Source: Gamarada debralockiae (lineage: Eukaryota; Ascomycota; Leotiomycetes; Helotiales; Hyphodiscaceae). Taken from it: DNA of 56,489 nt. Below are positions 34,780 to 44,899 of the stretch, in pieces. The stretch covers positions 1 to 56,489 of the forward strand of contig NXFV01001734.1 of assembly GCA_002803225.1 (NCBI GenBank). The letters run 5' to 3'. The translations under genes were made by a program, and so were the position numbers. The notes under the pieces are model-generated. The model ran no database searches, was not told the DNA's origin, and worked only from the letters and a program-made list of their open reading frames with translations. How positions within the stretch are numbered: the stretch's first letter is position 1; every line of letters begins with the position of its first letter.

Positions 34780-35740
34780 CCAGCGTTCTCATGCTAGTGC
34801 TTGACCAAAGCGCCACTAGCAACCTTCACCTCTTTCTGGGTGCCAAAGCACACCGAATACTCCTACCTCTACCGCAACCACATTGCAAACGGATTCAATC
34901 TTGGGCCCGATATACAACAAGGTAGTGATATTAACCCAAATTATTCGTCGTTCTCGTTACTGCTGTCAACCGCATAATCATCGCCCTTATTTTCACATCC
35001 TAAATGACGACAATACTCTTGCTGTCACCACAAGCACCAAGGGCTCGATAGAGAATTTATCTGCTTGAGTTTATGAAAGAAGAGGTGCGAGACACTCGGC
35101 TCTGCACTTCCAGCTGCATGCTAAAATAAACGCAGGAATTATATGATGGAAAGCGGGAAGGAAATGAGCAACTTCGAGAGAAGATATAGAGGAGAGCGAG
35201 TGGGAACTGGAGCCATGAACTTCGAGGCACGATATTCGCACCCTTTGGCAGATATATCCCCCAGCTCGAGCTCGCAGAACCAAATTCTTCCCATACCAGC
35301 GCTCGATCAATGCGCCACTAGCGACATTCGCAGCGTCCTCGGGCGCCGGGCACTCGCCGGGAACTTCTACCTCTACCACAAGCACGTTGCAAGCGGGTTC
35401 AAGCTTCTCCCAAGGACCGAGACACAACCAAATTTCGTCGTTGTTCTCTTTATTGCTACCATCCTTATTACTGTTGTCTGAAACGCTCAGAGACGACAAT
35501 GCACCAGCAACCTCCGCCAGCACCGAGGCCTCGACAGGAAATTTGTCGAGCCCTAGTCTGCTTGTGTTTGGAGAATTGTGAAAGAGGTTATGCAGGACAG
35601 CAAGCCTTACTCATCCCATGCCGAAAATCAACGCAGGATGAAAAGCGGGAACCAAACGAGCGAATTAAAGAGCTGATATAGGAGAGCAGCTTGAACTTAG
35701 GAACTGGAGCATTTCGACTCGAGGTATGACAAACCTGCAA
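34780..35740. repeat. Tandem direct duplication, about 500-bp period
   Basis: The right unit (about 35283-35740) and the left unit (about 34780-35250) share a colinear series of words at a constant offset near 502-504 bp, for example GCGCCACTAGC / AGCGCCACTAGC (35312 and 34810), TACCTCTACC-C-A (35369 and 34864), GACGACAAT (35493 and 35004) and AAA-T-AACGCAGG (35624 and 35123). Differences between units are mostly C/T and G/A transitions, with A and T in the left unit. The right unit keeps an open minus-strand frame; the left unit has several stops in the matching frame. Confidence 0.65.
35071..35583 (-). CDS. Hypothetical protein in the right unit of the duplication
   Basis: An open minus frame of about 170 codons runs from roughly 35583 to 35071 through LHNLFHNSPNTSRLGLDKF, EVAGALSSLSVSDNSNKDG, NDEIWLCLGPWEKLEPACNV, LVVEVEVPGECPAPEDAANV and ASGALIERWYGKNLVLRARAG. 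It lacks an ATG at its beginning, so a short first exon is likely missing. Composition looks protein-like up to the RVRISC segment and less so after it. The adjacent left unit contains the same protein broken by stops. No family recognised. Confidence 0.4.
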   Translation of the reverse strand, partial: FHNSPNTSRLGLDKFPVEASVLAEVAGALSSLSVSDNSNKDGSNKENNDEIWLCLGPWEKLEPACNVLVVEVEVPGECPAPEDAANVASGALIERWYGKNLVLRARAGGYICQRVRISCLEVHGSSSHSLSSISSLEVAHFLPAFHHIIPAFILACSWKCRAECLAPLLS

Positions 35741-35890
35741 CACCGTAGGGAGTTCCAAAGCACGAGGAGAATTTAACCCTCATCCCACTGTACACACTCT
35801 CATTCTATAGATATACACATGTGTCCATCCCCATGATTTTCATCATCGTCAGCCTCCCCCGCTTCCCTTCATTACACATCATCCACAAAT

Positions 35891-36443
35891 CTAATGGTGA
35901 GCTTCCTCCTCCTCAGGCTCCTCCTCAAACCATTCCATCTCCTTCTCAGCAGGGGCACCAGCCTCAGCTTGTCCCTCAACCTCAACAGCTTGTGTCTCAT
36001 ACGCCTTCAACTCGTTCGCGATATCGGTCTCCTCGGGCGATTGGGGCGCCTTGGGTGGAGCGAACTTTTGTACGTGTGCGTCGGCATCGGTGGCTTTGAT
36101 GGCGGGGGCCTTGTAGGCTTTCAGTTCTTTGAGGTAGAGGTCTTGGACGAGATCCGCTGGATGGGGGGTTAGCTTCAAGTTCGGTTCGAGAATCAAGGAG
36201 GGCTTGGGTCGAAGCTGGATATGTGTAGAAGTAGAAATCGGGTAATCGAAGGCCAAAGAGAAGATTGTGAACATGACGAACCTTGACGAACGGCTGTGGG
36301 AGTGATGAATGTGCGCTTGCTGATCATGCCGGTAGCTTGCTGTCTCGCGACACGGGCGATCGAAGAGCGCTGCAATGGTCAGCTAGGTCGGGTCAGAAGC
36401 TGAGGATAGCACATACCGAAGCTCGGAGTGATTGTGCGAGCAT
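35891..36443 (-). CDS. atp14: Mitochondrial F1Fo ATP synthase subunit h
   Basis: Peripheral-stalk subunit of mitochondrial ATP synthase (family knowledge). Exons 36443-36417, 36369-36282 and 36156-35891; introns 47 and 125 bp; 126 residues, about the length of yeast Atp14. The N-terminal 38 residues form a basic presequence (MLAQSLRAS, RSSIARVARQQATGMISKRTF). The mature part begins ADLVQDLYLKELKAYK and continues KATDADAHVQKFAPPKAPQSP, with an acidic end (EMEWFEEEPEEEEAHH). All splice junctions keep frame (CAA G / CG GAT). The ATG has one CACGTG 97 bp upstream; no regulatory claim is made from it. The opposite-strand ORF here is a shadow. Confidence 0.93.
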
Positions 36444-37018
36444 GATGACAGAGATGGTGGTGTCAATTGAGGGTTGTGAAGTCGTTGAAGAGGTTCGGGA
36501 CTGGGATTTCGAGATGCTGGGAAGCGAGGTTAATTTGTACACGTGATCTGCAAAGCATTACTGCCTTGGATTTTAGGTGAAGAAGGTGACATTTATCAGA
36601 TTTCCAATGGTACCAAGCCTTCCATCCATGGTTCTAGTTCTGAAATCTCAAGTGAGAAATCGCACCATGTTTAGTTGGCATTCTTTTCTCCCGTCCTCAC
36701 GACTTTTGGATTATCTAATTGCAAATTCGCAGAAGACGATTTCAGCGGCGTTTTCTCAGGGAACTACTACCTGCTTCATGTCTTCGATTCCCGTCGAAAT
36801 GCGCACACCTTGCATATACTCCTTAGAACCATCCAAACCCAGAAACTCAGCAACAAAAGGGGATACGACCATTTGCACAGTTGTTTGATGGACTGTTATA
36901 ATCTGTGGGAGGTACGAGAATGGGTCAACCTTGCAGCTGCCCGAATCTTGTGCGGCGACCTCTTTTGGATTCGACGAGGATAAAAAGCTCGTTTCCCATA
37001 TCTGCTAACATAGAGATG
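36444..37018. other. Promoter/spacer between atp14 and the F-box-like remnant
   Basis: 575 bp. Two overlapping plus ORFs of about 100 codons (36577-36888, 36675-36983) show no motif and are likely leader sequence or chance. Confidence 0.35.
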
Positions 37019-37707
37019 ACTTCGAGCGCGAAATCTCTTCTTGGATTGCCTGGAGAGCTGCGAAACAAAATACTGAAGCTCTGCGTCTCGCACGTCACTA
37101 CCTACTTGCCGTTCGTGTGATAAGGCCCGTGAACCCCAGGTCTTCGTTCGCGGAGCAGCGATGAAGATAAGTGGGGTCGCGGGGATATATGCCCTTACTT
37201 TTCATCAATAAACAACTTCACCTGGAGCTGGCAAGTCTTCTATATTCCAGAGTCGACCTGGTGGACATGAAAGTGCTCAATTTACTGCGCACAATACCAT
37301 GTCACCCCTTTGTACAGAGGTCTACAAAAAGAGTTCTGGTGGATTTATGAGACACTGTACACGACGAAGGCCAACCTGATCCTAATCTTTTGAGTTTGGC
37401 GGCATCTCTCAAATCGTTCGAATCGTTATCAGAGCTTGAAATTGTGTTTGATTTCGACCAAAGAGAGCACACACCGAAATTCTTGATGTTTTCTTCGCTT
37501 TTGCTTTTCGAGGTCTGTGGTTGGAGGGCCACTATTGTTCTGGATGTATTCCCTCACAGGAGTCACCCAATTTGGAAAGAGATTATGGCGAGTGATGTTG
37601 GGCAAATCCCCGCATTTGAGAAAAGATGCCTGCTCGAGTTAGAAGGATTTTTTGACGAGCGTTGGCAGAAATTTTGTTGCTACCTTCCCATCACTAAAGG
37701 AAGATGA
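37019..37707 (+). pseudogene. F-box-like / LP-x-ELR family remnant
   Basis: ATG 37019 opens MTSSAKSLLGLPGELRNKIL followed by KLCVSHVTTYLPFV and a stop. The expected continuation appears in another frame from about 37195 (LFINKQLHLELASLLYSRVD), is interrupted by an in-frame TGA near 37348, and runs on through SLAASLKSFESLSELEIVFD and IWKEIMASDVGQIPAFEKRC to a stop at 37705. This is the layout of fungal F-box-like proteins (LP-x-ELR, then NKQLHLE-A). At least one frame change and one stop; splicing was not able to remove the TGA. A live paralogue-like gene lies at 46874. Confidence 0.6.
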
Positions 37708-38340
37708 AAACTTACCCGCGTTGCTCCAAGTATTCGGTCAATTAGCCGCGTGAGGCAGACTAGACGTGGCACCGAGACTGGGATCCCAGAGGGCAGTTTT
37801 GTACAAGCTCATCGCTGGTCCCTTTTGTATAATGTGAATTGAGCTGTAGCGAAAGATAAGGAGCTTGTAGGACTTGATTTGTGGGGTGGCTTAGAAGAGA
37901 AAGTGGATGCGTTAGGCTTATCTCAGTGCCTCCCAGATTATGCCGTGACATAGCATTGCATGATAATACGGCAGGGAATGGAGAGAGAGATGTGCACCGG
38001 CCTAATCCTCTGTCACTCGCTTTGAAGGCCACTTCCGTCATCCGTCCCTGATTTTGCGTTGAGTATCGAAGTCGTGCTATAGACACACTAGCTAATTCTG
38101 TCGCCCTAGCCGGCATTGGAGTCAATAAACAGACAGAGATACGCAAATTGTGATCTGTTTCGTGAGGATTCCTAAGCAAGGAAACTATAAAAGCCTGAGA
38201 CAATTTGCGAAAACGAGATGCTTTTTCTCTAGTAGCCAACATAAAGCCAGTGCTGAAAACCAATAATCGTAGGTATATAAGTAGAACGGGAGTATTACAA
38301 AGTGACCACAAAGCTATCTTTTCTTCTTAACTATCCTATT
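37708..38340. other. Intergenic, nothing recognised
   Basis: A 183-codon minus ORF (38311-37760) spans most of it but has no recognisable motif and an unusual composition (many L, S, R, H). I do not support it as a gene. Confidence 0.35.
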
Positions 38341-38900
38341 CGTATTAAAATCTTGTAATACTATACCCCCGCCTTCCTAAAAGGAAACTTAAAGCCTCCC
38401 TTTCGCTTAGAGAAGGAGTTCTGTGACGGTTTGGGCAGCGCCAATTGGCAGGGCCATATGAAACGACGCTAGGGTTGGCCGAAGGGTACAAAGGGTCATT
38501 AGATCCTCACATTCTCTCCTTTCTTCCCTAGCTTAGTATTTTACTATATACCGTGATCTTTGAACTCTGCGCTTTAGACCTTTGCATCGATCCCGCCGTC
38601 ACAAGTTCCTTAGTAAGAGCTTTAACTTGCAGTAGTTCACGCAAATTCTTAACTAGATCTAAAGATATAATTCAGTAGCTTAGATTTATAGTAAGTATTT
38701 TAAGGAGTAAAGAATACTTGCTTAGTATTCTCTCCTTACTCCTCTTGACCTTGTTAAACTACTCGATCATCTTTATAGCGGCATCCCCCTTCTTAGAACG
38801 AATATTTGCGATCTTCTAATTACTAGGGGGTAATAATAGCTATATACTAAGAACTAAATATTATATTAACCGTTCTTCGAACGTTGTCAGGAAATAGTGA
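38341..38900. other. AT-rich block, probably mutated repeat
   Basis: Markedly richer in A, T and TpA steps than its flanks, with no ORF. It contains an inverted pair of short words (AAGGAGTAAAGAATACT at 38711-38727 against AGTATTCTCTCCTTACTCCTC just after). The look is that of a repeat mutated by RIP in an ascomycete, but the parent element is not recognisable by eye. Confidence 0.4.
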
Positions 38901-39013
38901 GCTTGACTGCAAAGTTAGAGGTATGTCAGCTTAGCTGTCAGGGTATTCGGTCGAGGCTGTGTGATTCACATTGCACGGAGAGATTCTATGTAAAACCTTC
39001 TAAAAGGTGCAAA

Positions 39014-39500
39014 TTATTTTTTATTCATTCTTGCGAGATAGGCCTCTACGCTGATCTCCCTCAGGAGACTAGCCTTGTCCTCTACCTGCTTCTCTATTTG
39101 GATCTGATACATCCTCATCTTTTCATGGAGTGCAGGAATAAAGGCACCTAAGAATCTGATGGCGAGAAGAGCCGCATTAACGGAGTTATTGATCCCCACC
39201 GTGGCAGTCGGTACGCCTCGCTATCCTTTGTTACCCTCTTGATAGTAAAAAAGAGAAAAAGAAGGGATTAAGGTCTAGGATCAGTTAACTTACAGGCATT
39301 TGAACAATGCTTAGCAAAGAATCCAACCCATCCAAATGCGTGGCTTTGACCGGGATACCGATAACGGGCAACGGCGTATACGCTGCCAGCATGCCAGGCA
39401 AATGTGCAGCTGCTCCCGCTGCCGCGATAATAATTTTAATGCCACGAGCAGCGGCTTGCGTGGCGACCTCACCCGTAAGTAAGGAAAGCAAGCCTAACCC
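39014..39500 (-). pseudogene. ade2: C-terminal fragment of ADE2 (PurE domain of AIR carboxylase)
   Basis: The minus strand encodes the last part of phosphoribosylaminoimidazole carboxylase, the purine pathway enzyme. Exon piece about 39500-39294: [20 protein letters not shown], then [20 protein letters not shown], then [10 protein letters not shown] 73-bp intron follows (39293-39221, GTAAGT donor, GATAG acceptor). The second exon 39220-39014 reads RGVPTATVGINNSVNAALLA, FIPALHEKMRMYQIQ and ends LARMNKK at a stop. Reading frame, splice sites and conserved residues are intact, but the preceding about 400 residues (PurK half and start) are absent; upstream sequence is unrelated. This is a 5'-truncated duplicate, presumably non-functional, and the true ade2 should lie elsewhere. 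Confidence 0.85.
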
Positions 39501-40052
39501 GAAGCTGAGCCGGGCTTGAGGGAACAGTGCGAGTCACGTGATCATACGAGGTAGTAAGTGTCCAGATTCCGACGGTGCGACAAGCCTATCCGGCAACGAC
39601 AGGGCTATCCGATAATGACAGAACTACATGACAACAACAGAGCTATCTACAACCACAAACCCCGTCGTCCTTCAAAGCGCGCTCTGTTCGTTTGCCCACG
39701 ACCTGAGGTACCCAATTGTCAGCTCGTAGCTTTTTCGATGAATGCGGTCACCATATAGTCCAACCTAGTCACACCATGCCGCAAAAACGCCAGTCGAATC
39801 GAATCTGTCTCTTTGCAATTGTTTTCGAGAGGATCGTCTTATATGTCGTACAAGCAACTATACCGTTAGTCTCAAGAACAATCACAGAGCCTTAGTGCAA
39901 GGGAGTAATCTGCGAATTGACTTGGTATTTTCTGAGTACTTCTATGATAAGAGTCCTTATAAAGGCCCAACCACGAGGAAATGTTCATGACTTGTCTATG
40001 ATTACAAGGCTTCTCCGCAAGCCATGCCAAACTCCCCAAATACCACCAGCCA
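39501..40052. other. Spacer between ade2 fragment and rpt5
   Basis: 550 bp with no protein-like ORF. Contains repeated short words around 39580-39650 (CTATCCG-AACGACAGGGCTATCCGATAATGACAG pattern), a possible small tandem repeat. The part next to rpt5 is presumably its 3' UTR. Confidence 0.35.
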
Positions 40053-41596
40053 TTATGCGTAGAAGTTGACAGTGTCTGTAATTCGTTAGTAAGAGTTCTC
40101 ATTAAGGGGAATGGAAGCGACATACCCTTCTTCTTAGCCTGGACCTCCGCAATAGCATCAACATAATGCTCATGACCAATCTTATTCTTCCCCATTCTCA
40201 ACGCAATCATACCGGCCTCCACACAAACAGCCTTCAACTGCGCACCACCAAACTCATCCGTACTTCTAGCCAACTCAGGCCAATTAACCGCATCATCAAC
40301 CGTCATCTTTCTGCTATGGATCTTCAAGATCTGAGCTCGAGCTTCTTCGTTGGGGAGAGGGAATTCGATCTTTCTGTCCAGACGTCCAGAACGGAGAAGC
40401 GCGGGATCAAGGACGTCGACTCGGTTGGTGGCTGCGAGGACTTTGATGCGGTCGTCGGAGGCGAAACCGTCAAGTTGGTTGAGCAGCTCTAACATGGTTC
40501 GTTGGACTTCTCGGTCTCCGCTCTTCTCGCTGTCGAATCGCTTAGTGCCTACGGCATCCAACTCATCGATGAAGATGATCGCTGGTGCTTTCTCTTTTGC
40601 CAGGGCAAAGCAATCACGGACTAACTTGGCACCATCACCAATGAACATTTGCACGAGTTGTGGACCAGCGAGCTTGAGGAAGGTGGCGTCGGTTTGAGCG
40701 GCGCAGGCTCGGGCGAGGAGGGTTTTACCTGTACCAGGAGGACCGTACATCAGAGCACCTGAAATCTGTTAGCTCTATAACCATATGAGTACTTGACAAC
40801 CCCGTACCCTTCGGTGCCTTGATGCCAATCTTCTTGAAGCGTTCAGCCTCCTTCATCGGCCATACGATAGCCTCCACCAACTCCTCAATCTGCTTATCCA
40901 AACCTCCTACATCCGAGTACTGTTCCCGTGGCTTCTCGTCAACCTCCATAGCTTTTACTCTGCTGTCATACTCCGCGGGTAACGTATCCAACACTAGGTA
41001 AGAATCCTTATTGACACCGATCAAATCTCCTGGTTTCAGTTGCTCTGGATCAACGAGACCGATGAGAGGAAGGAAGATTGTTTGTCGGGTAGAGGTTTTG
41101 ATGACGGCAGACTTTCCAACTCGTGTGGCATCGAGATCGATGTTAGCACCTTCTTCTGCGGATTCGGCTGTTGGATCAAGGTCAAGAAGTTCGACAACAT
41201 TGCCAACGAGATATGGTAATTGCCTGAAACCCATGTCAGTCAGATTATCAAAGTAGTATCTCCCGCTTCATCACTCTCATACCTGTTATTCTCAATCTTG
41301 TCGAGGTTGTCCTTGATCTTCTCTCCCATAGTAGCCTTCTCATGTGTCAAACGCTGGAACTCGCTCTTCATGATTCGCGAATCATTTTCCAAAAGCCGTT
41401 TTCTCGTCAGGATATCTTGTGTACTCAAACTGTAGATCTCTTCATCTATTGGGTCCTCCTCCTTCTCCTCCGGCTCGGCATCCTTCATCTCAGCATCGCC
41501 ATTCTGATCCGACTTCTTCTTGTCCTTGTCGCCATCGTCCTTCTTGTCTTCCTTCTGCTCGCGTTCGAGATCATCGAGATCTTCTAAAGTAGACAT
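40053..41596 (-). CDS. rpt5: 26S proteasome regulatory ATPase Rpt5 (S6A)
   Basis: AAA ATPase of the 19S proteasome base that unfolds and threads substrates (family knowledge). Exons 41596-41283, 41223-40808, 40758-40126, 40075-40053; introns 59, 49 and 50 bp; 461 residues. Visible: charged N-terminal tail and coiled coil ([20 protein letters not shown]), OB-fold region ([16 protein letters not shown]), Walker A GPPGTGKT in [19 protein letters not shown], pore loop after [16 protein letters not shown], Walker [12 protein letters not shown], sensor 1 VLAATNR, arginine fingers in [10 protein letters not shown]. The short last exon adds DTVNFYA, restoring the HbYX-type tail (FYA) that docks into the 20S ring; without that 23-nt exon the tail would be lost. 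Start chosen at MSTLEDLDD; an upstream in-frame ATG-like extension is not typical. Confidence 0.95.
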
Positions 41597-42679
41597 GGCG
41601 GAGTGTGGTATGATGCAAGGATGTGGGAGGATGTATTCGAGGTGATATAATGGTCGTTGGTCAAAGGTGGCTGTCTTGGTAGATGTTGTTGCTTGGACAG
41701 CTTCGGACATCCTTGAGCTTCGGCTCGCGTAGTGAGATTTCTAAGGCAGCTTTGGCGCGTCAGCCAGGCGAACGCAGCAAAGAACCTTCTTTCTCTTGCA
41801 CCTCTAAGTTGTGCAAAAAATGGCAAAATTAAGACGTAAAAACTGTTCAATTCAAAAGAACTCATTCCATGATTTTCTCTCACAAATCTTTTGCCATTCA
41901 TTTAATTCCGCCATTCCTCCGTCATTCTCTTGTGACCATCAACTGCACATCTCGATTAGGCTATATATCACGTGATACATATAGTCTCATTAGTAAGCGA
42001 AAAATCAAAGCCCCTAGTAGCCCAACGAAGATATCTTCCAGGTGCCCTTCCTTTGAAGTCACCCTCTCTCCATCCTCTTTCACGCTCGCTCGCCACTACG
42101 AAGAACGTCACAACTGTCGCCTCAATACATTCAAAGTTGCCGGTCATCTTCCCAGCGATAGTTACTGACAACCTCAACGACTGAATAACTTCTCAGACAC
42201 CTTTACTGGTTCTGCACTGCGAAGATTCAATCGTCAGACGGCAGCGGCGCAATCTTCCCACATTTACGACTTCCAACTTTACGACTACATTCCTTCCAAC
42301 ATCACTCTTACGGCCGTTCAGCCATCTTCTGGAGTTCGACCTACCCGATCAACATCATTTTCTCGAACGATACTCGCAGTCGTATCGCGAAAACAGTCTT
42401 TTCACCTTCAGGCTACGGTGGCGTCGTGAATCAGCGGGCCGTCGACAACCAGCGACGACCTTCAAATTCACCAAGTGAATTCCCGTCAATACCGCCAAAA
42501 CGCATTCTCCACTCTTCGTCAAGCTTTCTACAAATATACTCTGCGAAAAGCCGACAAAAGACCTCCGAACTCGAGCCATCGTATCGCGTAAGAGAAAAGA
42601 AGTCCGTCGACGGAAGCCGAAGCGTGTGGTATTTGACGAACTCGATAACATCTATCGGCCAAAGCCGTATAAGCCCAAG
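41597..42679. other. Divergent promoter region of rpt5 and sua7
   Basis: About 1.1 kb between the two starts. The TFIIB side is an apparent long leader. The TFIIB frame stays open from about 42479 (after a TGA) to the ATG and reads KRKEVRRRKPKRVVFDELDN near the end, but has no ATG, so it is leader or spliced coding sequence. One palindromic TCACGTGA at 41968. Confidence 0.45.
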
Positions 42680-43795
42680 ATGATGGCCCCACCACCAGGG
42701 TTGGATAAGGGTGAACTGGATAAATGGAATCAGGACCTGAACCTTCATATGATCTGCCCCGACTGCAAGGAGTACCCACCCAACCTTGTTGAGGAGTTTG
42801 CTTCTGGCGACATGGTCTGCGGCTCTTGTGGTCTGGTCCTCGGTGATCGTATCGTTGATACTCGATCTGAGTGGCGTACCTTCTCGAACGATGACCAAGG
42901 CAACGATGATCCGTCTCGTGTTGGTGATGGCGCAAATCCCCTTCTCAATGGTGCTCAACTTCAAACCAGCATCGCTTTTGGCGAAGGCTCTCGCAGCCAC
43001 GAGCTCCACCGTGCCCATGGCAGATCTACTGCTGACAAGGCTACCAAGAGTTTACTTGCGGCCTACAAGGAGATCGGTGCCCACTGCGACGCTGTTAGCA
43101 TTCCCAAGAATGTCTCTGATAACGCAAAGCACCTCTTCAAGCTCGTCGATGACGCCAAAGCTTTCAAGGGCAAGTCGCAAGAAGCTATTATCGCCGGCTG
43201 TATCTTCATCGCCTGCCGCCAGTGCGGTGTTCCCCGAACTTTCCGCGAGATCTACGCTTTGACGAAGGTTTCCAAGAAGGATATTGGCAGAACTTTCAAG
43301 GCTTTGGAGAAGTTCTTTGCTCAGGACAGTCAGGGCAAGCTGGCTATGGCTACTGCGAGTGGTAAGTTTAGTGTGCTTGATATTAAAATACTGCTTTATA
43401 TTAACAATCTACTTCAAGGCATGCCTAGTGCAGACCAAGGTTTCCAGACCACCACCTCCACGAGCGCCAAAGAACTCTGCCTCCGTTACTGCTCCCAACT
43501 CGGTCTCAAGTCCCAACAGTTCGTCAAAGTCTCTCAAGGTCTCGCTGACAAGATGTCCACCGTCGGTGATCTCGCCGGTCGTTCCCCTCTGTCAGTCGCC
43601 GCCGCTTGCATCTACATGGCCTCGTACTTGCTTGGCAAGCCAAAGACCCCGAAGGAGATTTCGATGGTTGCGGGCGTTAGCGATGGTACCATCCGTACTG
43701 CATATAAATACTTGTATCAGGAGCGCGAGAGACTTATCGAGCCGGAGTGGATTGCAGAGGGCAAGGGCAAGATGGAGAATCTTCCAGTCGGCTGA
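42680..43795 (+). CDS. sua7: Transcription initiation factor IIB
   Basis: RNA polymerase II general factor bridging TBP-promoter DNA and the polymerase (family knowledge). ATG 42680; exons 42680-43361 and 43419-43795, 352 residues. Zinc ribbon with CPDC and CGSC pairs (ICPDCKEYPPNLVEEFASGD, VCGSCGLVLGDRIVD), B-reader/linker RSEWRTFSNDDQGNDDPSRV, then two cyclin-fold repeats (KSQEAIIAGCIFIACRQCGV with PRTFREIYALTKVSKKDIGR; GRSPLSVAAACIYMASYLLG with PKEISMVAGVSDGTIRTAYK). The 57-bp insert 43362-43418 has a perfect GTAAGT donor and a TTAAC branch-like site, encodes the out-of-family LLYINNLL stretch, and has no stop, so it is an intron that would stay in frame if retained. Confidence 0.94.
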   Translation: MMAPPPGLDKGELDKWNQDLNLHMICPDCKEYPPNLVEEFASGDMVCGSCGLVLGDRIVDTRSEWRTFSNDDQGNDDPSRVGDGANPLLNGAQLQTSIAFGEGSRSHELHRAHGRSTADKATKSLLAAYKEIGAHCDAVSIPKNVSDNAKHLFKLVDDAKAFKGKSQEAIIAGCIFIACRQCGVPRTFREIYALTKVSKKDIGRTFKALEKFFAQDSQGKLAMATASGKFSVLDIKILLYINNLLQGMPSADQGFQTTTSTSAKELCLRYCSQLGLKSQQFVKVSQGLADKMSTVGDLAGRSPLSVAAACIYMASYLLGKPKTPKEISMVAGVSDGTIRTAYKYLYQERERLIEPEWIAEGKGKMENLPVG

Positions 43796-44275
43796 ATGGG
43801 TGATACCATAAGCACGATCTGATATAGCTTGGTGGGATGGAAAGTCTGGACTGAAATTGTGTCACTATTGTACCTGTTCAGCTTTCACGTTTGCGATGGA
43901 TTTGTGCATCTGCAATTGATCACCCAGATTGCATTTGAAATTCAACTGCAGGGCGAGAATGGACATTGCGTCCTTTACTTTAGTGGCTAAATTATAAGGG
44001 TGAGGCCTGAGGGCATATAGCGGAAGAATAGTCATCGTGATACGATGACAAGCGTGCATTGGTTTGCGGATGTAGAGCAATAAAATCACAAATGAATGAG
44101 ACCTCTGAACCAGCTGCTTGTGACAATTGTGATCATATCTATGTGAGTCAATCCACGCTATCAAGCAAAAGCCAATCCACGCAGTATGTCTGAACTTGCG
44201 CAGGTGGGAGATACAAATTGTCCCTCCCTCTCAGTCCCCAGCTCTTAACCATTACCCAAACCGGCTCCAAAAGCC
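43796..44275. other. Convergent 3' region of sua7 and the NADAR gene
   Basis: 480 bp between two convergent stops; presumably both 3' UTRs. No ORF of note. Confidence 0.45.
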
Positions 44276-44899
44276 CTACTCATCCGTCTTCTCTTCCTCC
44301 ACTCTCTCCTCCTTTCTAATCCTTTCCCTGGCACGCATCAGGGCCTTCCCAAGCAAATTCAACCCCCACCTGTGCCTCTGTGCCTCCGCATTCTTCTCTC
44401 CGAATCCAACTCCCCAAATCTTATCCATGGGACTCGCCTCAACTATTTCCCTATCCCCCGTTGCCAACAACATAGCTTTCAAATCCTCCCCTTCCTTCAG
44501 ACTATTCACAAACTTCCAATACGATCCGTCACCCACTATTCTCTCTCGATGCTGCAGCCAAACATCATTGTCGAAATTCTGGACCTGGCGGCCGAGAGCT
44601 TTCTGCTCTTTCGGCAACGTGGTAGCTAGGATTTTCGCGCCGGTATCTGGGTCTTTGAAGAGGACGGCTTTCTGGTACATCATGTATTGTTCCGCGGTTT
44701 TGTAGATGATGGATTTGTCTTCCGTGTGAAAAGGAGAATCGTACCATTGGGAGAGAAAGGCCCATTCGGACCCGTACTCGCGCCAGAAGAAAATCGCGCC
44801 TGTGTCTGAATCTTTGTCTGGGGATGTGGACGATGCCATAGCTGCTGTTTTCCTCACAGTGTTCTTTTTGGTTCTGCGTGCTGTTTTGGCTTTGGGCAT
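44276..44899 (-). CDS. NADAR/DUF1768 domain protein
   Basis: Single exon, 207 residues. After a basic N-terminus (MPKAKTARRTKKNTVRKTA) comes a full NADAR (YbiA-like) domain: FWREYGSEWAFLSQWYDSPF, YKTAEQYMMYQKAVLF, DNDVWLQHRERIV, KAMLLATGDREIVEASPMDK, WGVGFGEKNAE and RWGLNLLGKALM. Bacterial and plant relatives cleave N-glycosidic bonds of early riboflavin intermediates, and the superfamily is linked to ADP-ribose/NAD metabolism (family knowledge). Residues W, E and D of the WGVGF and EASPMDK motifs are present, so activity is plausible. Fungal role unknown. The frame is open upstream to 45094, but the MPKAK start has the better composition. Confidence 0.88.
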   Translation of the reverse strand: MPKAKTARRTKKNTVRKTAAMASSTSPDKDSDTGAIFFWREYGSEWAFLSQWYDSPFHTEDKSIIYKTAEQYMMYQKAVLFKDPDTGAKILATTLPKEQKALGRQVQNFDNDVWLQHRERIVGDGSYWKFVNSLKEGEDLKAMLLATGDREIVEASPMDKIWGVGFGEKNAEAQRHRWGLNLLGKALMRARERIRKEERVEEEKTDE

